DNA of 64,000 nucleotides from Mycoavidus sp. HKI (GTDB lineage: Bacteria > Pseudomonadota > Gammaproteobacteria > Burkholderiales > Burkholderiaceae): NCBI RefSeq assembly GCF_020023735.2, contig NZ_CP076444.2:318501-382500 (forward strand). The letters are read 5' to 3'. The notes beneath the pieces are model-generated. The model worked only from the letters and a program-made list of their open reading frames with translations. It made no database searches and was not told the origin of the DNA. Of this stretch, positions 63,205 through 64,000 are shown piece after piece (position 1 is the stretch's first letter; each line of letters begins with the position of its first letter). The translations under genes and the position numbers were made by a program.

Positions 63205-63276
63205 CTAATCACCGCCAATCACCGGAATCCAGTTGTAGCCTTCTGCGGCAAGAGAGAGGAATTCAATTTCGGTCAT
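63205..63276 (-). pseudogene. trpE: trpE 5' remnant (anthranilate synthase component I)
   Basis: On the minus strand ATG 63276 encodes [20 protein letters not shown] then GGD and a stop at 63205. The first 20 residues match the N-terminus of betaproteobacterial TrpE (EF-SLA-EGYN-IP). The remaining roughly 480 codons are missing. The trpG ATG lies 16 bp downstream. The ATG overlaps the rpe stop. A deletion scar, not a gene. Confidence 0.85.
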
Positions 63277-63947
63277 TTTGATAACTGCTTACGCATGGCC
63301 TCGATGACGGTTCGATAATCGGGTTGTCCAAAAATCGCCGAGCCAGCGACAAAGGTATCTGCCCCCGCTGCTGCAATGGCTGCGATGTTGTCAAGCTTGA
63401 CGCCGCCATCTACTTGAAGGCGGATCTCGCGTCCGGTTTTAGCCGTATGCGCGTCAATGCGAGTACGCACTGCCCGCAATTTATTGATCGCTTCAGGAAT
63501 AAATGATTGACCGCCAAAACCAGGATTCACCGACATAATCAAAATCAGATCAAGTCGATCCATCAGATGATCAAGGTAATGCAGTGGAGTCGCTGGATTA
63601 AAAGCCAGACCTGCTTGGCAGCCATGATCTCGAATGAGCGTGAGAGTGCGGTCAATATGGTCAGAAGCTTCTGGGTGAAAACTAATAATATTAGCGCCTG
63701 CTTTAGCAAAATCAGAGGCAATTCGATCTGTTGGCCGCACCATCAAATGCACATCAATCGGTACTTTCGCGTGCGGACGGATGGCCTCGCAGACCATCGG
63801 GCCGACCGTTAAATTCGGCACATAGTGGTTATCCATCACATCAAAATGAATCCAGTCGGCGCCAGCGTCAATGACTTGACGCACCTCTTCGCCAAGACGG
63901 GCAAAGTCGGCAGATAAAATGCTTGGGGCGATTCGATATTGCTTCAT
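63273..63947 (-). CDS. rpe: Ribulose-phosphate 3-epimerase
   Basis: Interconverts ribulose 5-phosphate and xylulose 5-phosphate in the pentose phosphate pathway. From ATG 63947 the 224-residue product begins [19 protein letters not shown] and has the metal-binding [16 protein letters not shown] and DVHLMV, plus [20 protein letters not shown] and FVAGSAIF. The longer frame from 63989 adds 14 unlikely residues. The gph gene usual in Burkholderia between rpe and trpE is not present. No gene in 63948-64000. Confidence 0.96.
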   Translation of the reverse strand: MKQYRIAPSILSADFARLGEEVRQVIDAGADWIHFDVMDNHYVPNLTVGPMVCEAIRPHAKVPIDVHLMVRPTDRIASDFAKAGANIISFHPEASDHIDRTLTLIRDHGCQAGLAFNPATPLHYLDHLMDRLDLILIMSVNPGFGGQSFIPEAINKLRAVRTRIDAHTAKTGREIRLQVDGGVKLDNIAAIAAAGADTFVAGSAIFGQPDYRTVIEAMRKQLSK

Positions 63948-64000
63948 AAAATGAGTGTGAGTAAAGAGTGTGCCAGCAGAGAAAAACAATACTCGGTATT

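Overview
The window is a stretch of a Burkholderiales (betaproteobacterial) chromosome. The gene order spc/alpha ribosomal operon - dsbD - hemB - ysxC - cytochrome c4 - resB/ccsA - lysA - cyaY - PBP1a, then pil - aroKB - dgt, mlaFEDACB - ABC pair - murA - his - HIT - tatABC - degS-like - Nif3 - petABC - sspAB, and finally ychF - ubiH-like - M61 peptidase - ung - trpG - rpe, is the arrangement I know from Burkholderia and relatives. The base composition looks lower in GC than free-living Burkholderia. Several biosynthetic operons are cut down by internal deletions, and insertion-sequence relics sit between conserved blocks. This fits a host-restricted relative such as the fungal endosymbionts Mycoavidus / Glomeribacter; that placement is inference and needs a 16S or marker-gene check.

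Layout. 1-6478: end of the spc operon and the alpha operon (rplR end, rpsE, rpmD, rplO, secY, infA, rpmJ, rpsM, rpsK, rpsD, rpoA, rplQ), closed by a strong hairpin. 6583-8247: dsbD. 8249-12205: a nested mobile island between dsbD and hemB. It holds the C-terminal part of a RecG-like/AlbA_2 gene split by a 2.86-kb IS21-family element with a 7-bp target duplication, short tandem repeats and a frameshifted Tn5/IS4-type transposase piece. A 35-bp inverted repeat marks both outer edges. 12210-20058: hemB, a putative three-hairpin small RNA, ysxC, cytochrome c4, a Fic-protein gene with an iterated repeat upstream, and the ResB/CcsA cytochrome c maturation pair. 20059-22325: a GC-richer decayed Fic gene and an IS110-type relic. 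22326-27590: a 1754-codon gene for a giant GTPase / collagen-like / coiled-coil protein, the most unusual item in the window. 27686-31959: lysA, lptM-like lipoprotein, cyaY, PBP1a. 32227-38182: a reduced type IV pilus alignment/secretin cluster (pilM, a pilN-pilP chimera, pilQ), aroK, aroB, dgt. 38296-45237: OmpW-like porin, the complete Mla phospholipid transport set and an ABC exporter pair. 45256-48479: murA and a collapsed his operon. 48530-56748: HIT protein, tatABC, DegS-like protease, Nif3-like protein, cytochrome bc1 complex, sspAB. 56903-64000: tRNA-Thr(UGU), ychF, UbiH-like hydroxylase, M61 peptidase, a DUF1640-like coiled-coil gene, ung, trpG with a trpE stump, rpe.

How it fits together. 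Core translation, envelope maintenance (Mla, MurA, PBP1a, LptM), heme and cytochrome assembly (HemB, ResB/CcsA, DsbD, bc1, c4) and Tat export of the Rieske protein are kept intact. Amino-acid synthesis is being lost. In the his operon only hisA and hisE remain whole, with fused stumps of hisG/hisH and hisF. In the trp locus only trpG remains beside a 23-codon trpE stump, probably because its product can serve folate synthesis as PabA. The likely host-interaction genes are the Fic protein and the giant GTPase/collagen-like protein.
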